From NCBI GenBank assembly GCA_000277445.1, contig AJWJ01000030.1, positions 1 through 64,000 of the forward strand: 64,000 nt of DNA, written 5' to 3'. Source of the DNA: Polysphondylium violaceum (taxonomy: Eukaryota > Evosea > Eumycetozoa > Dictyosteliales > Dictyosteliaceae). Shown here one piece after another: positions 1-12,289 of this stretch (position 1 is the first letter of the stretch; every line of letters begins with the position of its first letter). Under the pieces are notes generated by a model, which was given only the letters and a program-made list of their open reading frames with translations, searched no databases and was not told the origin of the DNA. Both the position numbers and the translations under genes were made by a program.

Positions 1-238
1 AGATGAGATAGTAAAAAAAAAAAAAAAAAAAAAAAAACAAATTTCATTTTTTTCAAAAATAAACCCGTTAATAATTTTAAAATTAAATTGAATGATCGCG
101 ATCATTGATCAATTGTTTTAGGATTCTTTTTATTGTTGGCATTATCATATTCAAAATCATCATTTTTGAAAATATAGATATCTATCATATAGTCATTATC
201 AACCAGTCTGCACAAATTTAAAATACATACAACACTAC
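1..238. other. Upstream region of spt20
   Basis: AT-rich sequence with a poly-A run near its left edge and a perfect palindrome at 91-106. No exon is convincing here. It probably holds the promoter and 5' leader of the Spt20 gene, whose first ATG is at 239. Confidence 0.5.
91..106. repeat. Perfect 16-bp palindrome
   Basis: AATGATCGCGATCATT equals its own reverse complement. It lies 132 bp before the Spt20 start codon in otherwise A/T-dominated DNA and contains CGCG at its centre. It could be a binding site for a dimeric factor. The sequence is certain; any role is inference. Confidence 0.6.
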
Positions 239-3200
239 ATGAATAAACAGAATGAACTACAACAACATATATTTCAATCAAATCCTTTGTCAACAACAAC
301 ATCAGCACTTTCATCAACTGCAGATATAGGTCACACTACTATTGATACATCAGTACCATCAACAACAACAACAACAACTGATACATCGTCGTCCTCGTCA
401 ACAACGACTACAACTACAACAGCAATGGAGGTGGAAATGGACCGTGCAAACTCAAAATATCAACCAAATTTATCTCAACCTATACACTCGGAAAACTCAC
501 CCCAATTTACAAACGATACTGCTGCTTCCTCGTCTTCCAATAGTATGCAAATAGATAATCCTACTACTATTGGAATTACTCCGAATGGGAATCATATAAA
601 TAATAATAATAATAATAATAGTATAAAAGAATCTAGTAATAACAATAAATTAACATTAAAAAGAAAAAAAGAATTAATCAAGCTAATGGGACTAGAATCA
701 AATAATGATGACGATGATGAAAATTTAACAATCAAACCAACAACAAATCCTATTTATAATTTGAAACCAAGTCTTTTTATTCATCTTTATCCAACAATCG
801 GATATACTCTTGATAATATTAATAAGGTAATAGGTTTATTTTATTAACAAAAGGATTACTTTTGATATTAATCTCTATAACAATATATAGAACAAAGTTT
901 ATTCATACAATGAAAAGAATTCAAAGGAATTTTTAAATTCAATCTCACAGGGAAGGCTTTTGCCTGATCTTATTCAAATTTTAGATGAAATTAAATCTAG
1001 TAATTACTACCAAGGTTGTATTGTAGTTGATATTAAAGATTATAGAGGTTTTTTATCATCAGAGAATGCTTTGACAAATATTCAACAACAACAACAACAA
1101 CAACAGCAAAAGATTAATGGAAGATCTGAACTATCAACTTCAACTTCATCAACTTCAAGTAAAAGTAAAAGTAAATCGAATCATAATAATAATAACAATA
1201 ATAATAGTAATAACAACAATAGTAATAATGAAAGAAATTTTACATCTGAACAATTACAACTATTTAAAGAGTATATAGAAAAGAGGGTTTTATTAAAACC
1301 AGATATGGAATCTGTTTTATTAGATATTAAAAATAGAATATCATTAAATCAAGATTTAATTTTAAATGATTATATAAAGCAGCAAGAGAAACAAGAAAAA
1401 GAAGAAGAAAAACAAGAAAATTTGGATCCTATGGATAATATATTTGATGAAACTATGTTGGAATTTGAAGAAAAGTATTTATTGGCTATTGAACCAAGTC
1501 TTGAATTAGATCCAGATCTAGATGTTTTCTTTAATAATCTAGAAACAAATCAAAATCAACAATATCAACAAAGATTATTAAATTTTAAAAGATTAAAAAC
1601 TATTCATCATGAGTATGTACATACTTTTATGATAATTATAATAATATTATTATTATAATATTAATTGTAATTTAAATTATATAGACCATTAAGTCCTTAT
1701 CAACAACAACAACAAGTTCAATATCAAGTTAATCAAAATTGTTTTAATGAATTACCATTTAGTAAAAAGAAAACAAACTATTTCAATAATATGCCAGCCA
1801 AAATACCAAATTCATTGAAACATTTTAATCCATATACTGCACCATCTTTATTATCTACAATTAATCCACAGAATCTATCACCAGAAACTTTAGATTCAAT
1901 ATCGATAAATAATAATAATTTAGATAATAATAATAATAAGAGTAGAAATATTGATAATAGTAATAACAATAATAGTGACAAGAATGATTTTTTATTATTC
2001 AAACTTTTAGGTTCGAATCAAAAGTGGGATAATGAAAGAAGATCAACTTTAAAATTTTATAATACCGACTTTAAAGATTTTAAATCATATCCATATTCTT
2101 TTCAAAATAATAATAACAATAATAATAATATATTTGTAAATAATAGTAGTAATGATAATGTAAATAATAATAATAATAATAATAATAACAAAAAACAACC
2201 AGAACCACCATTTAAAAATGGAGTTTTACCAACCAAACAAATATCACATGATCAACTTAAAGATAGGGTTATTCAATATTATTCAACTAGTAATCTAACA
2301 GTCTTAACTTATGAGATCAATTTAAAAAGTGGATCATATGAATTACTTCAATATATCACCGAACATCCAACTTTTTATCAAACTATAGTAAATTTAAAAA
2401 ACCTAAGATCTCATCCCCAATACAACACCAATCCTCAATATTTGCCCATGGTCCAAAAATTTTTATCCAATCTCAACAAAAATGTAGCAACTCTAACTCA
2501 AACTTTGAATCCAGAGCTATCATTCATTTATGATACTCCATTGCCCCAACCTCTTTACAACTCAAGTATGATTGGTAGTTATTCAAATGCATTGTTTTTC
2601 CTTAATCATTTAAAACATTCTTTAGAGAACAGTGGCACTTATGTATTGGTTTACGACTCTATATCACCCAAAGTTATCTCGACTCAGGCTGTGGAAACTA
2701 GAAAAAGAATTGAACAAAAATTACTTGCACTAAATCCATCATTGTCTCAAACTGCAATACTAATTTCAGTTCCTGCTGCAAAACCGGCAGCAGCAACAAC
2801 TACTACTACTACATCAACAAATATACCACCATCAACATCATCTTCATCAGCATCATCATCAGCACCAACAACTGCTTCAACAACAACAACAACAACAACA
2901 ACAAATACAAATAATCAAACACAATCTATTACAACTACAACAACTATTCAACCACCTACTCTTATAAATTCGATTCCACTAAATAGCAACACTATTACCA
3001 CTCCAACCACTGTAGCACCGCCTCTTATACAACCAACACTCGCACCATCACAAATTGTAAATCCTCAACCTACCATGATAAATCCCAGTCAATCACCTCA
3101 ACAATTTTTGGAACTTATAAAATCCAAAAAAATGACACTTTCAAATCACATGCAACAAGGCCAACAACAATATGCAATGTATCAAAAGAATCTTGCCTTG

Positions 3201-3467
3201 TATGAGCAACAAAACCCTCAACCAGTTGCACAAATCCAACAAACAAAATCTATAATGGGTAATATTTCCAATCAGTTGTTGGTTTTAAAGAATCAATTTC
3301 AACAACTTTTAACACAAGAACAACAAATTCTTCAACAATTAAATAATAATAATTTAGGAACGACAACTACCAATATTAACAATAATAATAACAATACAAC
3401 ACCTATGAATTCAACTCTAAATGCTCAACCTTTAAGAGTCATAAATCCACCAACTATAGCGAAATAA
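239..3467 (+). CDS. spt20: Spt20-like SAGA complex subunit
   Basis: Homologue of the transcription factor Spt20 (human SUPT20H), a structural subunit of the nuclear SAGA co-activator complex. Three exons, 239-826, 891-1612 and 1685-3467, join in frame to give 1030 residues. Intron 1 has donor GTAATA and acceptor ATATAG; intron 2 has donor GTATGT. The family signature is split over exons: LFIHLYP near residue 178, then LPDLIQILDEI and GCIVVDIKDYRGF (about 220-250), then a block near 329 with VLLKPDMESVLLDI, then AIEPSLELDPDLD (about 395). A long Gln/Ser/Asn insert separates the second and third blocks. The rest is Asn-, Thr- and Gln-rich, as in other Spt20 tails. The start at 239 is the first ATG; an undetected upstream exon is possible. 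Exon 2 could begin later, but starting at 891 restores the helix before LPDLI seen in human Spt20. Confidence 0.85.
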
Positions 3468-3550
3468 AAAAAAATTAAAAAAAAAAAACATACATATAAT
3501 TTTACAAATTGTATCAATTCAATTCTTTTTTTTACGATTATTTTATTGAT

Positions 3551-5854
3551 TTATAATAAAAGATCATCAACTAAAACACCAAGTTCTTGTAAAGATTTTC
3601 TTTGTTTTTCAAGAAGGGTATCAGAAGTTGAATTTAATTCTTTAATAAATTTCAAAAATTGTTGAATTGCCAAAGACATTAAAGAAAGTACATCATGTAA
3701 TACTAGAGGATCAGCAGGCTTAAGTTCATGAATCAACTTGGCAACCACTTGTTCCATATAAACAACATCATGTATTAATTCAGATACTTTTGATGTATTA
3801 AAATTAAACATTTTCTTTGAATCCCAACTAACAATGCCACTATCTGATAATTCTGAACAAATGGAAACCAAATTCTTTCTATTTTGTCTAAATAATGATT
3901 CAATTTCTTTAAAACAAATTTGAAAAGAAAGAGAATGATATTCAATTTTCTCTCTACTCGTCATTAATTCCATCCATGGAAAAGATGTTGATTTTTCATT
4001 CATTAATTTAATCATTTTAATTCCTTGTGAATATTGTTGTGATTGTAAAAATAAATTATTCCACATTATCATTTGATATGGTAAATTATTTGAATATGCC
4101 TAAATATATTAAATTGTTAATATTAATATTGTTATTTATTAATGATATGAATAAAAATTTTTACTTACAAATAATTTTAAAGATTTTTTAAAAACATCTA
4201 AAGAATTTTTATATTTTCCTTTGGTATATAATAATTTAGCAGAACCATTTAATAGATTTGATAATAAATGATTCATTTTAATTGGATCTGCAAATGGAAT
4301 ACAATATTTTAATAAATAAAATAATTCAAAATGATACTCTATACCTTCGGTCAAGAGTTTTTTTTCAATAAATAAATCTTTTTTCTTTTCCAATATTGAG
4401 TATAAAATATCTTCTATGCTGTAAGATTGTTGAAAATGAGACAGTAAACCATTTAGCTTTTCCAAATGATCAAGATGATTCTTCATAAAGTTTAATGTAT
4501 CTCTAAAATAGTGTTGTGTAATTAATTTATCAAATCTCTTTTCAATAGAGTATAAATCACACAATACCAATTGAGCTATGATATGATCTTTTTTGTCGAG
4601 TGGATTGTCAAATAGTTTTTCCAGTGTTGGAATATGTCTTCTTGGATCATTTTTCATGGTATAAAAGTTTAATGAATAAAAAACTTCATCTTGATGAGAC
4701 AAGAGTAGGTTTAATTTCTCTTGGGTAAAAGTTGGATCTATGGCAGAAAGTTGATGTGCATATTTTCCAACTTTTGCACTATTCTTTGATAATATTGAAA
4801 ACACAATTAAATCTGCTAAAAGTTTTTCATCACTTGGAAGAGGATTGCCATCTTGATCTTTTTCGATACCATGAAAATTCTCTTTATAAGATTCTAAAAT
4901 CAAGAGACCAAATGAACTATTTCCATATAATACAAGGTTTTCAAGTAATAAATTTAATAAATTTGAATTATTGGCATGTTGTAAAAGAGGTACTGCTTTA
5001 GATGTTGCTTCATAATGATATCTAGTTTGGATTAATTCTAAAACCTTTTCAACTTCTTTATCATATTTATATTGAATTTGATCAAATATATTTTCTATTT
5101 CTTTTAATTCTTTATGTAATTTAATTAGTTTATTATTATTACTCTGGTTATTACTATTGTTACTGCTTTGCTGTTGTTGTTGTTGATTGTAAAATATTAA
5201 AGTATCATTTAAAAGTTTTAATATTGTTTGACAATGAATAAAAGGATGTTCATTACTATTATTTTTATTATTATTATTACTGTTGATATGTAATTTACTC
5301 ATTCTATCTAAAAGATATTGACTATAATCTATAATTGATTGATTTGTTATAATTGATGGTGATTGAAATTCAAAACCACCACTAGTATTATCTTTTAAAT
5401 TTGCCAATAATGAATGGGGATCTTTTTTATAGGCATTATTTAAATATAATTGATATTTATATATTAAACCAAGACATGATTCTAGCAAGAGTGAATAGTT
5501 TTTAGAATTTATATTACTACCCAACTCTTTAATTATATTTGAAAATGCTAAAAATGATTCTAAATTATTGCTATTTGTTTTTGCATTTTGTATTAATTTT
5601 TCAATGTCATTATCTATTATTTTATTGTCATTGTTTTTTATTGTTGAAATTGTTGAATTTGATGTTGTAGTTGTTGTTGTTGATGTAGTTGTTGCTGTAC
5701 AAAAGAATCTCTTTCTTTGATTTAAATTCTGATGTTGTTTTACTAAAGAAAAAGAGGATGATGGAGGTAAAATAAATGATGATTGAAATAGTGATAAAAC
5801 TGATCTTGAATTTAATCTACATATACTAGTTAGATGATTGCTGTTGATCATCAT
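3551..5854 (-). CDS. Hypothetical helical protein, likely mitochondrial
   Basis: Two exons, 4169-5854 and 3551-4099, joined in phase 0 across a 69-bp intron with donor GTAAGT, giving about 744 residues. I do not recognise the family. The first 50 residues are rich in Ser, Arg and hydrophobics with almost no acidic residues (RSVLSLF, QRKRFFCTA), which looks like a mitochondrial targeting peptide. The rest is almost entirely alpha-helical in character, with short Leu-rich segments that could be irregular TPR-like hairpins, and Asn runs mark loops. A PPR or TPR scaffold is possible but no repeat consensus is clear. The gene converges with Spt20; the two stop codons are only about 80 bp apart. 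Gene reality is fairly sure; function unknown. Confidence 0.75.
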
Positions 5855-6088
5855 TTTTGCTTAATTAATATAAATATAAGAAAATAAGAAAAATTTCATT
5901 TGACATACAAAAATGCAAAAAAAACTCAAAAAAAAAAAACAAAAAAAAATTGAAAAAAAAAAAAGATATTTTTTCAATGCCCATGTGTAATGATGATGCA
6001 TAATTTTTTTCCCAGTCTATTTTTTTATCACCAAGATGATGCAGATGATGATGTTATATATTTTATAATCAATTTGATTAAAATTATT

Positions 6089-7235
6089 TTATTTGTAATC
6101 TGAATGTGGTGGTACAATATGATTCACCAAACTAATAAATACACAGGCCATTAAAGGACCTACAACAAATACCCAAAAACTAGATAAATCATGCATCACT
6201 ACTGCTGGTCCAAAACATCTAGCAATATTTACACCTATACATAATATTATAATAGATTAATATTAATTATATGATAACCGATATTGTAAAATTTTGTATA
6301 ATTACCTGGACCAAAATAATTGTTGATTAATCCTTGAGCACCGACAAATGAAACAGCAAGGGTAGAAGAAATAATAAATGGTGGTACTAATTTACTGTAT
6401 CCAGAACCCATATTAAATGCAACAAATAGATTAAAAGAAGTAAACAAGAATTCACCAACAATCACACCACTGGTAGTCATTGAATTTCCATATAAACACG
6501 CACCCAAGACGGATCTTTCTGAAATAAAGTCTGGCAACATTGATTTGACCAATGCAGATCCTATTATTGATCCCGTCAATTGTGCAAAAACATAAAATAT
6601 CGTTCTAAATACTATATATAAAAAATTATAAAATATTAATAAAATAATAGAGATTAAACCATTAATGTATGAATTAAAAGCATACCAGGAGTAAAACCTG
6701 TCAGACAACTAGCAATTGTAAAGGTTGGATTTAAATGACCACCACTATGAGGTGTAGTTGTTAAAATCATGAGACCCAATACTATTATATGAGCAAGAGC
6801 CACAGTGATTGTTAATTTTGGAGAGATGACGGAATCGGGAGTATTTAAAATGACTTGGAGAGGTGAGTTTGCATTGTAGTCTGCAGAATATACATAATAA
6901 TTTACACATGAGACTACAATTGAAACACTGATAAAAACATAGATGATTGTGCCAATGAATTCAATGATAACACCCTGATACATTTTTTTTGATCTTAATT
7001 CATCTAGTCCTAAAATCTTTTTAAACTTTTCATTCCATGTTAATTGTTTCTCCTTTTCAGGCTCTACATTTTCGCCCACGGTAGTGTGATAATTTTCAGT
7101 GATTTTTGGTGTTGTTGAATTATTCCTAGATATTACTCTAGTGCCATTATTATTATTATTTATCGATAAATTGGAATTATCATTTATATTATTTAATTCT
7201 ATATCTGTATTATTACTATTACTATTACTCTCCAT
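6089..7235 (-). CDS. Aquaporin-like MIP channel with altered NPA boxes
   Basis: Major intrinsic protein family channel for water or small solutes, predicted in a membrane. Three exons, 6686-7235, 6306-6611 and 6089-6234, give 333 residues with all phases consistent. An Asn-rich cytosolic N-terminus (1-80) is followed by the six-helix fold: the first half has GGHLNPTFT (Asn169-Pro170-Thr171) and the second half GVNIARCFGPAVV (Asn288-Ile289-Ala290, with the selectivity-filter Arg291 kept). Both canonical Asn-Pro-Ala boxes are therefore changed, to NPT and NIA. The second is unusual because the helix-capping Pro is lost. The family call is firm from the duplicated fold, the GxxxNPxxT context and the FGPA motif. 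Water selectivity cannot be assumed. The adjacent gene downstream on this strand is the mitochondrial-type orphan; no functional link is visible. Confidence 0.88.
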
Positions 7236-7726
7236 AAAATAATTTTTATCTTTTTTATCTCTATGCTATCTCTCTTTAAATAGTTTTTCTTTTTATTTTT
7301 TTTTTTAATTTTTATTCAAGAGTCACAAAATTTTAAATTTCCACCACCCACACATCAAAAAAGGTGTGCATGATTAGATTTCTTTTTTTTTTTTCAAAAA
7401 AATTCAAAAAAATCAACTAATCAATTCATGAAAAAAAATATCCCACCCACCTATCGGGAGAACCACATCATTTCAATAGGAATTACAATGAACTTCGGAC
7501 TCACATGTCAAAAAGTATCACATCATATTTTCGACATGTCTAAAAGATTACAATGTGAGGTGTGAATACTACCTTTGGTGTATTATGTATGTAGATATGA
7601 CTAAACACTGTTATCATATAGATATAAGATATATTACACTTTCTATAATAATAAATATTTTCGATAGAAATATTTAATAAATAAATTTAGATTTATGTAT
7701 ATTTTTAAAGTATTAATAAAGTATGT
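7236..7726. other. Intergenic, between two minus-strand genes
   Basis: AT-rich spacer. It contains an imperfectly nested set of inverted repeats: CTCACAT at 7500-7506 pairs with ATGTGAG at 7553-7559, and the palindrome GACATGTC sits between them at 7533-7540. No ORF or RNA gene is seen. It should hold the aquaporin promoter and the 3' end of the oxidoreductase gene. Confidence 0.4.
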
Positions 7727-9078
7727 TTAATCGTCTTCGGGCTTTAAAAAGTTGAAAGTTCTATTAGCAGGCTCGTATTGCAAGACAAAGTCGATTTTGG
7801 TATTTAATTCAGCAGCAGCTTGATAGGTCCATTGAGGATTTCTCATGAATCCTCTGCCAACCATGACCAAGTCTGCTTGGTTCTTTTGTAAAACAAGTTC
7901 AGCTTCTTCACCAGTGGTGATGAGACCAACGGCTGCCACAGTGAGTTCGGGGACTTCTTTTTTAACGGCTTCGCTAAATGGAGTTTGATAAAACTTTCTA
8001 ACACGAATAGATTGCTTGATATTGTTGCCACCACTTGAGCAATCAAAGAGATCGACATCTAGGGATTTAACCAATTTGGCTAAACGGAGAGTGTCTTTCA
8101 TGGTCCATCCATTGGCACTCTCGTCCAACCATTCATTGCAACTCAAACGGAGACCCAAGGGCTTTTCAGTGGGCCACACAGTTCTGATGGCTTTGATGAT
8201 TTCTACGAGGAGTCTTGATCTACCTTCAAAGTCACCACCATACTTGTCGGTTCTTTTGTTGGATGTCGAAGAGAGGAAACTACTGATCAAGTATCCGTGG
8301 GCACCATGAATTTCAATGAAATCAAAACCAGCTTCATAGCATCTAGAGGCGGCCATCTTGAATTGATGTACAACATTTTCAATCTCTTTTTCATTCAATT
8401 CATGTGGTACTTGGAAATTATTCTCTGGACTAAAGGAAATTGGAGATGGACCAACGGCTTGCCAAAAGTTTGGGTCGTCTTTACCCAACTCACCTTTGGA
8501 GCTATCAAGATACATTGGAATGGTGGCTGCTTTTCTGCCAGCATGAGCAAGTTGAATTCCTGCTTTCTAATAGTATTTATGTGAAAACATACATATTAAT
8601 ATATTGTATTGATTAATCATTAATAAAAAACATATATACATACAGAACCAAAACCTTGAACCAATTTAACAATTCTTTTCATTGGAGCAATATGATCATC
8701 TTTCCAAAGACCAGCATCGGCATATGTGATTCTACCTTCTGGACAAACAGCAGTAGCTTCAAAAATAACCAAACCAGCAGCACCTTTGGCAAATGAAGAT
8801 AAATGAATAAGATGGAAATCATTCATAAACCCATCGACGGCAGAATACATGCAAAGAGGTGGAACTACTACACGATTGATAAGTTGTAAATCTTTTACTT
8901 TATATGGAGTAAACAATAATGGAACCTTTTCCCCTTGTTTAACAGCACCATTGTGTTGATAGGTAGGATTTGGCTTTTCTCTTAGATGTTGATATGAAAA
9001 TTGTTGAATTGGTAATTCTTTATCATAAACATGTTGAATGATTTCTTGTTGTTGTGATTGTTGTTGTTGTTGGACCAT
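7727..9078 (-). CDS. Old yellow enzyme family (YqjM-type) flavin oxidoreductase
   Basis: FMN-dependent ene-reductase or NADPH dehydrogenase that reduces alpha,beta-unsaturated carbonyls, probably cytosolic. Two exons, 8644-9078 and 7727-8566, join in phase 0 to give 424 residues. The barrel starts near residue 50 after a Gln-rich extension of about 45 residues not found in bacterial enzymes. Diagnostic motifs are PLCMYSAVDG with the YqjM-class Cys76, GIQLAHAGRKA (about 148-158), IEIHGAHGYL with the substrate-binding pair His232 and His235, and a C-terminal GRGFMRNP phosphate-binding loop. Exon 2 uses more G and C than its surroundings, as do conserved cores elsewhere in this window, so this is not itself a sign of transfer. 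The YqjM subclass is mainly bacterial and fungal; an old acquisition by the amoeba lineage is possible but not shown. Confidence 0.9.
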
Positions 9079-10516
9079 TGTGTGAGTGTGAAAGATATTT
9101 ATATTCAGATATGAAATTAATTAATTTAGAAAGAGAGATGTATTACAATGAGTGAATGATTGAATTCAATTGGATTTAATGATTCACCGGGACGAAGACT
9201 GACTGCTATTTATACAATTATTATTAAACCAAAAAAAAGAATAAATATAAATAATATATTAAAAAAGGATAGATCCAGGTCTTTATTCTTGTTCTCCAGC
9301 TTGCCTTTTATGAAAAGAATCGACTCAATTTGTCGTGATTTTTTGCAAAAAAAAAAAAAAATAGAAAAAAAATATTTTGCAAAAATCAAAAAAAGAAAAG
9401 TTGAGTTTCGAAAAAAAAAAGAATCAAAAGAAGTTCTTCTTGACAACCCACTGCCTACAAAAAAGAATAAATATCTTTTCGTAAAAGAATATCTCTCTGT
9501 ATCTCAAAAAGCTGGAGAAGACAAGATTGATTTTGTGTAGAGTGGTAGTGGTTGTGAGTAATGCATAGTTATACAGTAGTTGTACGTATTTACTATTATA
9601 CATCAAATCTACATATGTGTGGTAAGTGCACACCCCCCCAAAGGTTAATACTTCTTTTATTCTCGAGAAGAATAAAAAAGAAAATAAAAGAATAAAAGAA
9701 TAAATTCTTTTTATTACATGTGTGGTTTATTTTTACATTGGACAAAAAAATCATCTCAGATCAAAAAAAGGTGAAAAAATTGTAAAAAAAATTTGAAAAA
9801 AAGTTCGGTGGTTTTTAGTTATTGAGTAAGCACACTTTTCGCTGTGAAAAGCCGGAGGGGAACCTATGATAATTTTGATTCGCCTCAATTCATATGAGGC
9901 TTCATTCCAATTTGTTGATAATTGTTATTACTTCAATACTATTATGTAATGTGATATTTTTCCTCAATTGATCTCTGTGGATATGATGATTTCAACTCTT
10001 TTTTGAAATCTTTTGATACATAGAGTGAAGTTTATCAAATTGTGTTATTATAGATGTGAAAGATAAAAATTCACGATAGTGTATCATCAGTTGTTGTGTG
10101 TTGAGATTGATAATTTTCAAGTTGTGTTTTATTTATTGCTGGGAGGATCAACTCAAATCTGCATAGGGATTAAATTTGTTTATCCTACATGTGTTTTAAA
10201 TCACAGTATATATTATGATGACAAGAGTTTTTTTATAAATGCTTAAAAACTCTAGAGTGCAATGGGAGGAATTAATTAAAATTGTTAAGAAGAGAAAAAA
10301 AGAAATAAAATTTTTTTCTATATAAATCATCTTTTGCATACCTGCAGAAAATTCACATTTGTTTTTTCAGATAAAAAAAAAAAACCAATAAAATTGTATC
10401 CTATCTTTTTATATTACCCCCTTTTAATTTTTTTTTCTATTTTTTTTAAAAAAAAAAAAGTTTGTTTTGTTCTATATTTATATATGTTTTGATATACATT
10501 TGATAAAAATCAATAA
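9079..10516. other. 1.4-kb intergenic region with hairpin-rich island
   Basis: Between divergent genes (oxidoreductase, minus; TBCCD1, plus). The left part is A-rich low-complexity sequence. From about 9800 to 10300 the sequence is of higher complexity, with two clean hairpins at 9835-9900, two ATGATGA-like stretches near 9980 and 10215, and no ORF. This part could be an untranslated RNA gene or a regulatory region. I could not match it to tRNA, spliceosomal RNA or U3. Confidence 0.4.
9835..9900. other. Two adjacent hairpins, candidate structured RNA or operator
   Basis: CTTTTC (9835-9840) pairs perfectly with GAAAAG (9846-9851) around a 5-base loop. GCCTCA (9882-9887) pairs with TGAGGC (9895-9900) around a 7-base loop. 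A G-rich patch, CCGGAGGGGAACC, lies between them. Local GC is clearly above that of the flanks. Strand and function are unknown; chance folding cannot be excluded. Confidence 0.3.
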
Positions 10517-12034
10517 ATGATCGAAAATAAAGTTTCGAATAAAAACAACATCAACAACAACAGCAACATCAACAGCAACAATAATAGTCATAATAGTGGT
10601 AAACTATCTGGAATAAACAATAAATCAACATCAAACGCTTCTCCTCCTACTATAACAGCAGCCATATCAAATAGTAGTGTGCCTATAAATAACAGTAACA
10701 ATAATAACAACAACTCACCTCTTTCTTCACCTCAGCATATATTAACAGGACCAATGAAGAGTCAGATCAACAACAACAACAATAATAACACTAATAATAA
10801 CAGTAACAATACATCATATTCAACTTGTAACATTTCACAAATATTTCAAAAAACTATACTTAGAACAGAACAAGACTTTATAGGGCAAAGTCTTGAAAAC
10901 TATCTACAAATTCATGCAGGTGAACATAATAATAATAGACACTCACCTAGATTTAATATAAATAAAGATGCTTCACCTTCATCTTCACCAAACACAACAA
11001 CAACAACTACTACTACAACTACCACAACAAATTCTCCATCAACTTTAGCTCCATTAAATAGTAACAACAATAACAATAACCTATCACTATCACCAAAGAT
11101 AAATAGTGAAAATGGTAATAACAACAACAATGCCCATTTATCAATCAAAGTGTCTCTTGGTCAGATAAAGAAATCGTTTATTTATATATTAGTAAATATG
11201 TCATTTTGCACAATAAGCAATGTTCATGATTCAACCATTACTTTAGGTCCCTGTACAGATTTCATCGAAGTTAGTGAATGTTCAAGATTAACTATTATTT
11301 CAATTACCAAAGGAATTAGGATAAAGTAAATATATATTATAGATATATATATTATTAATCAATCAATATATTAATAATAATAATAATTATTATTTAGATC
11401 ATCAAACAATATATCATTATTTTTATGTACAAATCAAAAACCAATCATTACATCTGATTGTTCAGATATTAAATTGGCGCCATATAATACCCATTATCCA
11501 AATTTAGAACTCCAAATCAATCAATCCAAACTTTCAACTCAATTATTAGATAATCAATGGAATAATCCTTTAATATTTAAATCATTTTTACCTCAAAGTG
11601 AATCTTCAACAAATACAAATACAAATACTGCAACTACAACAACTACAACAAACTCAACAACAAATAGTTTAACAAATAGCAATGATTTAAATAGTAGTAG
11701 TGGAAGTTTATCAAGTAGTACAGGAGAATCACCATCATTTTCAAACATTTATAAAATATTGGATCCAGATGAATTTTATACATTTGTGGTACCATTTTTA
11801 ATCAAAGGTAAAACCAAGAGTAATCCATGTGAATTACCATCAAAGTATTTGAAATCCCTAGTGACCAAATCAAACGCAGTCCACAGACTTCACAAATCAA
11901 TTCAACAAACAAACGTAGACAACAAAACCAAAGCTCATCTATTATATCTTATTGAATCAAAATTTCAGGAATGGTTAAAAGAAACTGACAACATTAGACA
12001 AATTAATGATTTAATTAATTTAAAAAGAAATTAA
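10517..12034 (+). CDS. tbccd1: TBCC domain-containing protein 1 (TBCCD1)
   Basis: Homologue of TBCCD1, the tubulin-cofactor-C-related protein that places centrosomes and basal bodies in other eukaryotes. Two exons, 10517-11325 and 11398-12034, join across the split Lys codon to give 481 residues. Residues 1-210 are mostly Asn/Ser/Thr-rich with one helical patch. The TBCC beta-helix domain starts near 215: KKSFIYILVNMSFCTISN, then TLGPCTDFIEVSEC, and after the splice LFLCTNQKPIITSDCSDIK and LAPYNTHYPNLE, which closely follow the human protein. The C-terminal part, with DEFYTFVVPFLIKG and a final helix ending in FQEWLKETDNIRQ, also matches TBCCD1. The TBCC Arg finger seen in RP2 and cofactor C is not evident, as is usual for TBCCD1. 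Family call firm. Confidence 0.88.
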
Positions 12035-12289
12035 TTGTTGAGTTAATTAATTAATTATATATACTACTACATGCTTGCCAAGACAAATGGGGATAATGGA
12101 AATTATTATTTATTAATATACTCAGTATAAAACAGAAAAAATAAAATAAAAAATCTTGTACAAATAAGGAACATGTGTATTTTAAAAGTGATAATTATCA
12201 CTCACCATTTATCAGATGGGATAATTATTTGATATGATTTATTATTACTATATTGTTGATGTACAGTGGTGTAATTAAACCACGATCAT
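12035..12289. other. Intergenic between convergent genes
   Basis: AT-rich spacer between the 3' ends of TBCCD1 (plus) and the microprotein gene (minus). It holds only likely polyadenylation sequence. Confidence 0.4.

Noticed and set aside
9160-9540. 126-codon plus-strand ORF
   Set aside because: Lys/Ile-rich translation of poly-A tracts. No domain, and the codon pattern matches flanking non-coding DNA.
9960-10120. C/D-box snoRNA near 9980
   Set aside because: An ATGATGA C-box-like motif is present, but no well-placed CTGA D box or terminal stem could be found.
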